Shown here one piece after another: positions 50,701-61,287 of a stretch of DNA of 64,000 nt. Positions within the stretch are counted from its first letter, which is position 1. Each line of letters opens with the position of its first letter. The position numbers and the translations under genes were made by a program. Source of the DNA: Puffinus mauretanicus. Taxonomy: Eukaryota; Chordata; Aves; Procellariiformes; Procellariidae. The notes under the pieces were generated by a model. The model saw nothing but the letters and a program-made list of their open reading frames with translations. It searched no databases and was not told the origin of the DNA. The stretch spans positions 7,316,001 to 7,380,000 of the forward strand of contig JAJKFH010001865.1 of assembly GCA_023333565.1 (NCBI GenBank), in the 5' to 3' direction.

Positions 50701-51047
50701 TCAGTATTTGCTGGATGTGTGAAGTCAGTTATATGGCAGCATCTGTCAAAAGCAGGAGGCTCTCTTCTGGTTTTCACTCCTTGAAAGTCTGCAGTTTACA
50801 GAAAAAAGGAAAGGAACAAATAACTGAAGGATGGTGGCCATTTGAAAGTCTTAATATTTCTCAGAGACTGTTATGCTATCTGCATCTCCAGAAAAGAAGA
50901 TTGGAAGGAGGGCAGAAATAAACATTTTCATGATATCGTGATTGATGGAGGACCAAGTATTCAAAACCAGAAACCTCTTAGGAACAACTCACCAAGCAGG
51001 AATCTTGATCATTTCAGACTTCTGCAGGGGAAGCAACCTTCAGAACT
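47713..51047. other. Non-coding stretch
   Basis: No gene recognised. It contains an A17 run at 50061-50077 and a slightly GC-richer part near 49050-49400. Short open frames show no family motif. Confidence 0.5.
50061..50077. repeat. A17 homopolymer
   Basis: Seventeen consecutive A, followed by GCAAAACC. No element body is recognised upstream. Confidence 0.85.
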
Positions 51048-51134
51048 TACTTTTATTGCCTTGCCAAAGTCAGAATATGTTCCACTTTAAAGTAAATTGG
51101 AACATATTCTGACTTTGGCAAGGCAATAAAAGTA
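51048..51134. repeat. 87-bp near-perfect palindrome (inverted repeat)
   Basis: The left arm 51048-51084 (starts TACTTTTATTGCCTTGCC, ends ATATGTTCCA) is the exact reverse complement of the right arm 51098-51134 (starts TGGAACATAT, ends GGCAATAAAAGTA), 37 bases without a mismatch. The 13-base centre (CTTTAAAGTAAAT) can add four more pairs after one mismatch. Transcribed from either strand it would fold into a single long hairpin. Perfect identity of the arms means they arose recently or are kept identical. A template-switch event that copied about 37 bases backwards is a simple mechanism. No terminal-inverted-repeat transposon or target duplication is evident. Confidence 0.97.
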
Positions 51135-52323
51135 CCGATACTGACCTCGAAAGGCTCGTCTCTGGAAAGTTGGAGGCATTTCACATTATTTTCTGTTATG
51201 CTGAGGAGAAAAGAAGACAATCCCAGGAATCCTAGCAGGGCAAGCTCTGGTCTTCATATGAATTAAAGCTCAAATCACTGAAGTTGATGAATAATTTTGC
51301 ACTGACAGAAAACAGTAATTGAATTAGTTTTATATAAGATCATTTTACCCAAAAGTGACTTCTTCCAGCTATGTCACTTTGCTCAGTGCCACCTCTGTCA
51401 CTTTGGAAACTGTACCATTATGAGCAAATATCTCTGGCTGATGATGGACACATCTTGTCTACCCAAATGTATTTGAGGCATTTAATAATACCTGCAAATA
51501 TCTCCCCAAAGCTAAAATGAGCATGTTACCAGAAAAGATGGTATTTCTCCCATTGTGCCTCTACAGAAGCCGTGTAAAGAGAGGGTGTTTGCAGTTTTGC
51601 TCTGCGCTTTCGTGATTACCACTATGTCTGGTTATCAGAGCGGGAACATAGAGCACAACTGCTGTTGGAAACTGCATTTTGACCCAGATCATCCTTCTGT
51701 GCACCATGCGGGCAGGGCTATTTTATGCTTTCTGCACCTGAGAAAAAGGAAAAGGGCAGACATCCCTCTCTTCTCCGGAGCTGCGAGAGGAGAGTCTGAA
51801 GCCAAAGGCAACCCCTGTTGCTCTCCCTGCAGAGCTTTTCCCAATGGATTCTCATTCTAATCATGCCTGGTATTTGTTAATTTTTAATTAGTTTTGCAGT
51901 TTACACCTGTCTAACGTCAAATACTAGCTCCCTTCCCCTTCTGCTGCATTTTAAGCCACTAAACAAAAGACACTGCCTTAATATATTTAACCTCTGGGCC
52001 TCAACAACTGCAGACAAGCACAAGACAATGATAAAGCAGTAAAATATTTATGGCTAGATTTAGAAATGACTTCCAGGTCTATGCACCTAGCTTTGTGCTT
52101 CTTTGCTTTCTATGGGCAAATCAGGAATACAGCTGCCTACCGCACAGAGTTACCTGTGAGTTTTGCACCCAGAGCTTCAAGCAACTGGAAGCAAGTACCC
52201 TTAAAGACATGTCCACAGGTCCGAACACAACGTCAACCCAAAAGAGGACGCGAACGAAAGGCTGGGAGGCCAAGCGATTGCGCCATGGGGCAGGGCAGCA
52301 CGCGTTGGCTGAAGTCCCCGTAA

Positions 52324-52494
52324 GCCTCAGCCGGGCAGAAGCACCACCTCGTGCTGCGCGTGGCCCCCGCGCAGCACATCCAGCTCCTCCAGGAGCACAC
52401 ACGCTGCGTGATCAAGCTGCGCTTGGGCAAGAGCTGTCTGGCTGCAGCTTCAGAAACCATCAGACAAGGGAATGGGGCAAAGAATAGAGGAGGC
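52324..52494 (+). other. Coding-like open frame in a CpG-rich patch, unidentified
   Basis: This frame is open for 57 codons between stops at 52321-52323 and 52495-52497 and has no ATG. In its first 37 codons (52324-52434), 35 end in G or C, while only 14 have G or C at the second position and 27 at the first. That pattern is typical of real coding exons in GC-rich vertebrate genes and is absent in the other two plus-strand frames. The product would include HHLVLRVAPAQHIQLL and RCVIKLRLGKS, which I cannot match to a family. A possible acceptor (GTAAGCCTCAG) lies at its left edge, and no clear donor is seen on the right. It could be an exon, a fragment of a retrocopy, or a compositional accident. 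About 19 CpG occur in 52201-52430. Confidence 0.35.
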
Positions 52495-52745
52495 TAAATC
52501 CCTTTTACCTACCTATTTTGCTTTTTCCATACCCAGTATAAATTCAGACAAAGGACACCTGAGTAAACTCTGTTTAAGCACTTCAGACTATTGCTTAATT
52601 CAGGGAGGAAGGAGAACAGCTAGTAATCAAAATATGAGATTTTTTTTATTTTGCCGTGTCCTTTGAGAAGCAGAACATGCAGAGTCCCTTTCTCCTTAAG
52701 CACAAAAGAATAAATGGATGATTTCCTTGCTCATAAATCCAAGAC

Positions 52746-52787
52746 AATTTTCTATTCACTTCTGTTAATTTTCTATTGACTTCCACA
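52746..52787. repeat. 21-bp tandem duplication
   Basis: Two adjacent 21-base copies sharing AATTTTCTATT-ACTTC, differing at a few positions. Confidence 0.85.
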
Positions 52788-53430
52788 CTCAAAGCTTCCC
52801 TGGTTTTTGAGTTCAAATTCGTTTCTGGTGTGCAGAGAGACAGAGATTCACCATTTCTTCCTCCTGTCTCTGCAATCGGTTCCAAGAACTGCCTCAGTCT
52901 CTTGGTGTTAATTCTTCCTCAAGGTTAACCATTAATCAAAGATATCCAGTGTTTCAGCTAAACAAGTTCACTCCTCACCTAGTATTTTCAATAGGGTTTT
53001 CTTATATATATTATACATATACATCCTCTAACCTCCTTCAGTATATCAATACACTGAGGACACACTATCAATACACAGCTAGATGTAGGCTAGCTACGGA
53101 ACTGGGTAAGTTCTGTCATCTGGAAACAAATGCAAGTATTCCCCTAGTGCATTTATGTTGGACTTACTAGTACTGGTTTCTACCATGATTAGAGCAGGTG
53201 CTGCTGGAAAGTCATTACTGGAGCCATGAGGGACACCTCACTCCTTTAAAAGTAGAATTCTGGTTTTCAGGCAGGATGAAGTACTTCACTTATGTGCTTC
53301 ACGAGGTACCTACGGCTCTATTGCGTGGTAGCAAAATTAAGGCTTAGACATTGATCCTTTTGCCTCGTTCGTTTTGCCAGATCGCCCCCACATACTTCCA
53401 GGAAAACTTGTCCTACAGCAATAATCTGGA

Positions 53431-53498
53431 AAAGCAAAAAAAAAAAACCCAAAAAAAAAACCCCCCAAAACCAAACCCCAAAATGCAAAACAAAACCT
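53431..53498. repeat. A/C-rich low-complexity tract
   Basis: A 12-A run, CCC, a 10-A run, C6 and then several A4C-like units. This is simple sequence. Confidence 0.85.
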
Positions 53499-55138
53499 AC
53501 AAAGTTTTTAAACCCTGTTCTTCTTAATCCACTTTAGTTTCCTTGAAAGTGATTGTGATATCATATGATTCATTTTGTTGACTCACAAAGGATGGTGTGG
53601 AGAGATTATTTTTTGGGGGAACTCTCACATTTCAAAAGGTTGAAGTGAAGGATTTCTCCTCCTTCGGCCTTTCAGTGCATATCTGTAAACAGGGAGCGTG
53701 CCCTCCCTGCCCAGGTCCTGTGCCTGCTCAGGACTCCCCGGGGGCTTCCCAGTGAGACCATCTAGTACTTGTTCACGAGATGAAGCAGCTTGAAGTTTTT
53801 AAGAAGGCTTCTCTTTAAAAGATTTTGATATTTGCTTGTTAAGTAACACATTTGTGTAATGTTATCCCTGCTGAAAGTGACGTGGGTGGAATCGGGCAGA
53901 CAGCACATGTTACATTACATTACAAGGCTTAATATTTTACTAATTGCATTGGCCTACTTCTGTGAATCACAGATTATTCTCCTACTCATAAAGCACATCT
54001 GATTCCTTTACGTAGTCATTCATGCAATGTGATACAATTACAAGGGTCCACAAGGGGATGAAAGCTCGTGATTTAACTATCCAAACAGACAGCATCTCCA
54101 ATTTTCATCAATACTTTGAACACATGCACGAAATGAGGAACAAAGCTCTCTTATCTTCTGCAACTTGTACACAGATATTTATTTCTTAACTCTTACTTCC
54201 CTCTTACAGAGGGATAACAAAACATTAATTGAAATAAGAAAAGCAGCTGACTGGCCCTGACTCGGCTATGTGGTTTTTCCAGTTCCATGAGGGAATTTCT
54301 GCAGGATGTAATGGGAAACAAAACATCAGTACAGAGACCACAAATGGGTATGGATCAGCCGTCAGCTGACATACCAAGGACCTCCACTCTGTGTCTCTAT
54401 GCTGAACTGCATCTTCTGAACAGATGGATCCTCTGGCTATTCATCAAGAATTTGTGCTTAAATGTCATGTATGCGTGTAACTCCCTATGCTTTGGGAAGA
54501 GTGTTATTGCTCCTCTGCTAAGCCAGAGAAGCTATTAGGATAAATGCATTCTGTAGGGTAACTGGACTTTCCTTACCTTGGCCAGTTTCTCATAAACAGG
54601 AGCGCTAAGAGAAAGAAAGTAAATAGTCTGCCAGCTAACTCAGGACTGAGCGTTACTTACATGAAATGCTGAAGCAAATGCACTAGAAAAAGTAATTCCA
54701 AATGCTTCAACTAAATGAGCCATTGCAACCCTGCTCATATTCTCAAGTGCAAAGCCAGCACCTGAGACAAGAGCCCACTGAAGTCAGCACAGGTCCTTAG
54801 GCCAGCTTCGCTGGGCTTTGGATCAGGGTCTTTCGTACACAACCACCTGCACCTGTGAACTTTCCTGCTTCTTATGAATAAATCCGAGAGGTTGTTTCTG
54901 AACATGAAGAACTGTCTCTAACGGTCTGCTTTTTACTGCTTTTGCTCTCCATGTAGCAATTTGAAGATGAATCTTTCAGCTGATGCTTTTCACTCTTCTA
55001 TGCACAAAAGCTCCCTGCTGCCAGCAGCAGAGGAAAAAAGTTATCAGCTAAACCCAAACCCCCCAAACTGTAGGCTTCTCTGTAGTTGATTACTTCTCTA
55101 AGCTTCTCTGCTTTAAAAGCAAATCTCATTATTGCTCA

Positions 55139-55163
55139 TTTAATGATCTCATTGATCATTAAA
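55139..55163. repeat. Short hairpin, 10-bp arms
   Basis: TTTAATGATC, five bases (TCATT), then GATCATTAAA: perfect 10-base arms. It lies inside an AT-rich block with many TAAT-type sites, so it may be a double homeodomain-type binding site or simple chance. Confidence 0.6.
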
Positions 55164-58100
55164 CATTGCCTTTTACTGGAGCTACAGTAACACTGGAAGG
55201 ATGTTTGATTAAGAATGGATAATTTCTTTCAAATGCATTCATGACCTTTCTGTATACTTTTTACAAAATATCATAAACAAAGCAATGCAATATGCATGAG
55301 CAAAGCAAGCTGCAAATGTTAGAACACGCTTATAGTCACACAGATGGTGTTTTTAAAGTACACTCACCTTTTTTTTTTATGGTTATATTTCAAATTAGAA
55401 AAAAGCAACGAGAACATTAATTCACAATAAAAAGTTTAAACGTGCCAACTTTTCAAAAAATAAATACCCATGGCACTTCCTTGAGCAAAACTATTTGTAA
55501 AATTAAGTTGCATGTGCCAAACATTGAAGCTGAATTTCTCTGGCTTAATTTACTGCTTGCTAAAAGAGAAGGCAAATTGCTGAGCTCTCTTACATATAAA
55601 AATAAAAGGTCAAGCGCCTTTGCTGCATTTGCAGGTTTCTAAATACAGGCCTAATATCCCTTGTTAAGGGGCTTAAAAATTATGAAAGGTATCGTTATTC
55701 ACTTCCTATATGTTATACTAAATGTTCATTTGCTCAAGTCTGTAATAGTAGCATAACACTGTAATTAAAAAAAAAAAAATAAGAAAAGAAAAAAGACAGG
55801 GATGGGGCGAGGAAATTGCTAAGGAAGTGAACACGACAGCTATATCTAAATTATCTAAATTTATAGTGACACTTCTGGCTCGAGTGGATTTATTCTCCTG
55901 GAGATACAAGTAGATGCACTAACTGCAGGTTACCAGTCTCGATAAGATGGTCATGTCTTGGCCAGTGCAAAAGCTGGCTCGCCATAAAACCCTGGTTGGG
56001 ATTTCCCTTCCAGCAGGGAAAAGCCTGCAGCAGGGTCATGCACTTACTCCCATTTCAGCTCTGGGTGAGCTGGACCCTTACTGTTCCCAAAGCGAGCCGT
56101 CGGGAAATGCTTCTGCTGCATGTTTCTGCTGACACACAGAGTAAGCAAGCTATCTTACCATAGAGACTTACAACAAAACATGGGCAAAAGCATAAGATGC
56201 TGTTTCTTGTTTCAAATCTTCCGCTTAACTATTAATGATGGGGTGCAAGGTGGAGCAGGGACTGGGAAAGAAGAGGCGGGAAGGGGCTGGCCACGAGTCA
56301 ATAGCCAGAGTGATCCTGCAACGCTTAGGGAATCATGGGGCAAGAGGTCTGCCCTGGAGTGTACTGATCACGTAATAGCCTGTGAATGCTCCGAAAGGGA
56401 CATCTGCTGAACTAAATCTTGGATTTAATTTTAATCCACGTGGCTTCCTCCGCATTTATCTAGGGCTTTCAAACTGAGAGGGGAGCCTCCATGCTGACCA
56501 AGAAAGAAAATGTGTCATTTAGTTAATGTCTTGGCGTCCCTGTATAAAATGCACAGAAAGCATCCTTTTGCTGACTTGTGACTCCACGCAATCGCCAGAC
56601 ACACGCCTGCAAAGCTGTCCACAGGGCTCGGCCGACCGCAAGAAAACTAGATGTTGCTCCATGAGCAAAGGGCAAATTGTCAAAACGCAAACAGCTGAGT
56701 CGCGGGGCGTTTCACCGCAGATCCTGCTATGAAAACGCCACAGTTCAAGGGGAAGGTGTCTGACCTGAATGGATATGTCTCCACCCAGGTTTTATACACG
56801 CTTCATTTAATAGATGATGATCTTGATCGGTTTGTTCTCCCAGTCCTAAAGCTCCCAGAAGTGTAACAGAAGCGAAAGACGCTTCAGGCGAAGAGCCTCG
56901 TGCAACAAACTGATACACAGTCCCAGCCTGACTGCGTACAACTGGCAGTTCAGCACATTTTTCATGCCGTCAACAGCTGTTGCAGGCCGAAAGGGCAACA
57001 GAAATGGAGAGCTTAATCTGTAAGAAATCATCAACAGAGGGAACTAAGGTCAAACCAGTTCAGCGCATTACTAACTTCATTATTTTAAACTTGCGGGCAC
57101 AAATCACTTCCCATTTTCGGAAGCGCAGGAATTTATTTGATCGTTCACATGTGCAGTAAGCAGAATCTGGCAGAAAGGAACGATTATTTTTTTCTTCAGG
57201 AGAAGAAACCTACCTCCTGATCCTGTAAAGAGCTGTACTCACCCGAGTAATAGGTGTTCTTGAGCAGCAACCTTTGTAAATCCTACCATGTGTATAACCC
57301 CCTCCCTGCCAGACCCTACGGTGTTCAGAGCAGCACCGAGGGGAGGGAATAACGCCTGCCCGTGACGCCTGGCCTGAGCACGGCTTCCACTGGACAGGGA
57401 CCGAGTTACCCATTCGAAAATACAAAGTTAAAGAGTTGGTCCTCAGCGCAGTTCTGCCCCAGGTTGGAAAGCTTTTCTCCCTGATCCACATTAAAGATTT
57501 CCTACAGGCAAAGGGAAACAGGGCTTTTTACTACCTCGTCATTTGTTTGAGGTATAATTGTAGCGCAAAGAAGTGCTTGTGCTTCAAGCCAGCTCAATAA
57601 AGGGAGCTCTTGAAGCGAAGGTACAGCTTTAACTCATTAACCACCTCACATCGAAAGCAAAAACTAGATTACCAATGTTCTTACTAATGCTTTACTGCAC
57701 GCTATCACTGGCAACCCTGCCAAGGTAGGAGGAAACTGCTGTCTGTTGAAAACAATTCCTGGAGAATACCTTCTGCTTTCCCCTTGGGAAGGTTGAGAAC
57801 CAGAACCCACAACATACTGCTGTGTTCCACTCTCTGCTCCAACATCAAGTAAATTGAACTTCTCAGTGGCTCAAAATCTTGCAAATATTTATAAAATAGG
57901 TTTGTTTCATATTACTTCCATTTACTTCTCTCCAAGAGCAAAGTTTTTGAGAACTGTAAATATTGCTTCAGTTTTCTGCTAATGAAATGGGGAAAAAAAA
58001 AAATCTCAGCTGCTTCTCTGCAACTGAAGGAACAGTCGTGGCTCACAAAGGCTGCTTTGAACGATTAAAAACTGGTGAAATAGGGTTTTAGTTGAACTAC

Positions 58101-58904
58101 TTTAAACTTCCCTTTTTGGGATGTGCTCAAAACCACCACCAGCACCACCCCCATTGATACGCTGGAGAAGAGGAATGTTAAAGCATGAATCTGCAGTCAA
58201 GGCAAGTCCAAAAGCAAGGAAGTACCACCATTAAGGTTGTCCTTGACAATTTGGCTCAAAACTCAGATTACACCAGTCCCAATTAGAAGACACTTTGGGT
58301 GGGGTTTTTTTTGTAAACTTTCTCTTAGCTGTAAAGGCTGCTGGTGGTTGAAAACTCAGTTGCTGACTCCAGGGGAAAACATGTATTGCATGGAAATGAG
58401 CTGACCTGCAGGCAAATGATTAATGGTGGGAGCTACAAGGGTCTGGCACCTCCTCATCCCAGGGGAGAGCACTTCAGTTAGCACTGCTCTCTGCACCTGC
58501 GAAGAACACCCACAACCATTTATTTATACAAAGTGAACGAGGCTTCAAAGCAGATTTGTGCGGTACACATCAGATTATCTCTTTAGCACCAGAAAGCTTT
58601 GCTCCAAGGCTGCTGCGTTCTGGTTGCACACAAAGAGGAAAGCAAAGCACAGTGACATTGAACAGACTTTGTTGAGGTCAAAGTACAAATGAATTGGAAA
58701 AAGAGAAAAGCAAACGAAAAAGCACAACACCCATGAGTGATAAGAAGCAGTAACATCACAGAGCTCTAACAACTAATGTGGATTACTCATGGGCAGAGTT
58801 TGCTCGAATCCTTTTTCCCCCTTCATCACTGATAATGGCAAAAAAAAAAAATCTTAACTCACTTTGTTCTTTATGACAAAGGCCTGGAAGTTATATTTTC
58901 TTTC

Positions 58905-58920
58905 TTTTTTTTTTTTTTTT
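58905..58920. repeat. T16 homopolymer
   Basis: Sixteen consecutive T following TTTC. Read on the minus strand it is an A-tract. Confidence 0.8.
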
Positions 58921-59246
58921 GTTTATTTCTGGCTTCTCTGTTTTAATGAGATTGAAGCTATTTAAGGCATTGTTCTATAATTAGATCAGATACTGGAGGG
59001 CTTCACATCAGTTAGAAATAATCTAAGACAGCTGTTTCTTGGCTTGCTCTGCACTTTTTACATTTTAAAAAAAACACCCATCATCTGACTCAGCTCCCCA
59101 GTGTCTATTTATTATTATTTAAATGACACTTTAAAGTATTTTTTGCCCTTGAACACAAGCTGAAAAACTCCAGTACCCAATTTGCTCTACTAGTCCAAAA
59201 AAGTCACAAAGCTGGCTTGTTGTCTGAGGGAATGATGCATTTGCTT

Positions 59247-59291
59247 TGTGTGTGTCTGTGTGTGTGTGAGAGGGGGGAGAGAGAGAGAGAG
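59247..59291. repeat. Compound (TG)n-(GA)n microsatellite
   Basis: TG units interrupted once by CTG (59247-59268), continuing into G-rich GA units (59269-59291). Likely to be length-polymorphic. Confidence 0.9.
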
Positions 59292-61261
59292 TCATAATGG
59301 CATACTTGTCACGGGGAGTGGTTTGCATATTAATAAACAGTATATATGAGCCTTTTCCACCGAGGCCGGCACTCAGAGGGACTCCTGTGCACTGCGGGAA
59401 AGGACCACGTATCACTGCACCAGAGTGAGTTCTGTTTCGGCTTTGCTTACTGCCACAGTCTGGCTCCTCTCTTTCCCCTTTCTTCTTCTAATCCTATTCT
59501 GCCCTCCCTAGGGCTACTGTTATACCAGCTGCGTGGGGGTTATTCTTGTCAATTATGCTACATGTGGAGCAAGTACTGAGAGGGTTTCAGTTTTAGGGTT
59601 TTGTTAGGTTTATGCAACGTAAGTCTCTGACCAGTGCTACTGGCATAGCGAGGGAAAACCACGAGCTCTACACATCGGCTGCAAGCGTAACTCAAGTACC
59701 CCATCTGTGTACCTTCTTTGCTACTTACGGGCATCTTTAAACTGCCTGCTGTACCTAAGACAATTGTACAATCACATGCACTGCTACAATCAGACTTCCA
59801 GCACTATGAACTGCTTTTCTAGAAGCAAAAATGCAGACCACTACCCCGCTGTTACAGCAAGCCCGTTTCTCACCGGTGCCTGATGCTATCAGTACTGAGC
59901 TACTTCGATAATCAGGGTGCTTCTCAGAGAGGCACCTTCCAAAGAAAAGCCAACCTCATCAGCATAGCAGCAAAAAGTTGGTGTGGGGAAACTCCTGGCA
60001 TTCTGCAGGGAGTTCTCAGTAAGTGAAAAACCATTTCAAAGCAATATTCTATTACATGTAAAGGCTGATTTATATGCACCCACTTACGTAAACAAACCAA
60101 ATCTGGGTTAATGTCAGAGGAATTAGATAAATATTAAGAGCACCAACCAATTCTTCTAGGTCATTTTTGTGCACTGTTCTGTCCATTTTCCAAATTCCTG
60201 TCTTCTAGTTCACCAATGGATTAACATACTCTCGTCCTAATTCCCACCATTATTCTATAAAGGAAAACCTCCTGCATCTGCTTCCACTTGCAATATTTTT
60301 GTCCTTTTCAAAACTCACAGGGTTTTTTTCTTCCCGTTGATTTTTGCCTTTTACTTCAAAATGATATTCTGAATATCTGTTCGGGATTTTTTTTTCTTTA
60401 AATTCTAACTGCCCTCATTTGCCTGTGTGCATAATTCTCCTGCACACATTTCCTCTGTTACAAGCCATCCTTTACTCACTGCTCATTTCAAACTATCCAA
60501 GCAAACAAACGGTAGCTATAAAGTATTTTTCCTGGACTTCTATGCTCCTTAGAACTGTTTTTAAACACTGGTACTTTCGTACTCAAAAGTTGCAACTTTG
60601 GTAAAGAAAAAAAAGAAAAAATTAGACACAGAGGTCTTTTGTAAGTTTACTTTTGTTTATTCTTTTGTTTTCTTTAATCCAAAATAGATCCACCTCTCCC
60701 TAAAAATGCGTACGTAGTATGAATTACTTCCTGTTGCAGATGCACGCCCGCCCAGACACACTATCAAATCTATTCGGATATAAATAAGACTGAAGCTCTC
60801 CAAATTTTAAACCAAAAATATACATGAAGTAATTCTTAGAGTTCTGGATTTGTGCACACGCAAGCATGTTAGCCAGCTGTCTTCAGTGCAGTCCACTCCT
60901 GTGTCGCCAATGAACGTTCTCTGCTGCTCTAAGGGTTGGCTCTTAAGATTTCTGGTTGCTGTTTGCCATACACAATCTTCAACTAAGCAGTTAGAAAGCA
61001 GAAGTAATTGAAGATGGTGCTCACTTTCGAAATACCATTGACCAAAATCTCACTGGCAAAAAAATTACACTGCCTACAAGCCGCTGGCATATTGCTGGTG
61101 TTGGATTAGCAAGGGGCATGCCATGCTACTAAAAGCTATGCTTATTCACATCAGCAGAAGACTTATCGTATACGCTGCAGATCTCAAACAGGTGAATTTT
61201 TCACCCTTTTGCCAGTTAGCCCAAGGGGAGGGTGTGTGTGTGGAAATCTGCAATTAAATTG

Positions 61262-61287
61262 TGATGACACATTTTGAAGTGTCATCA
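61262..61287. repeat. Short hairpin, 9-bp arms
   Basis: TGATGACAC, an 8-base spacer, then GTGTCATCA. The arms are perfect. Each arm contains a TGATGACA/TGTCATCA half that resembles sites for bZIP factors, which is inference only. Confidence 0.5.
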
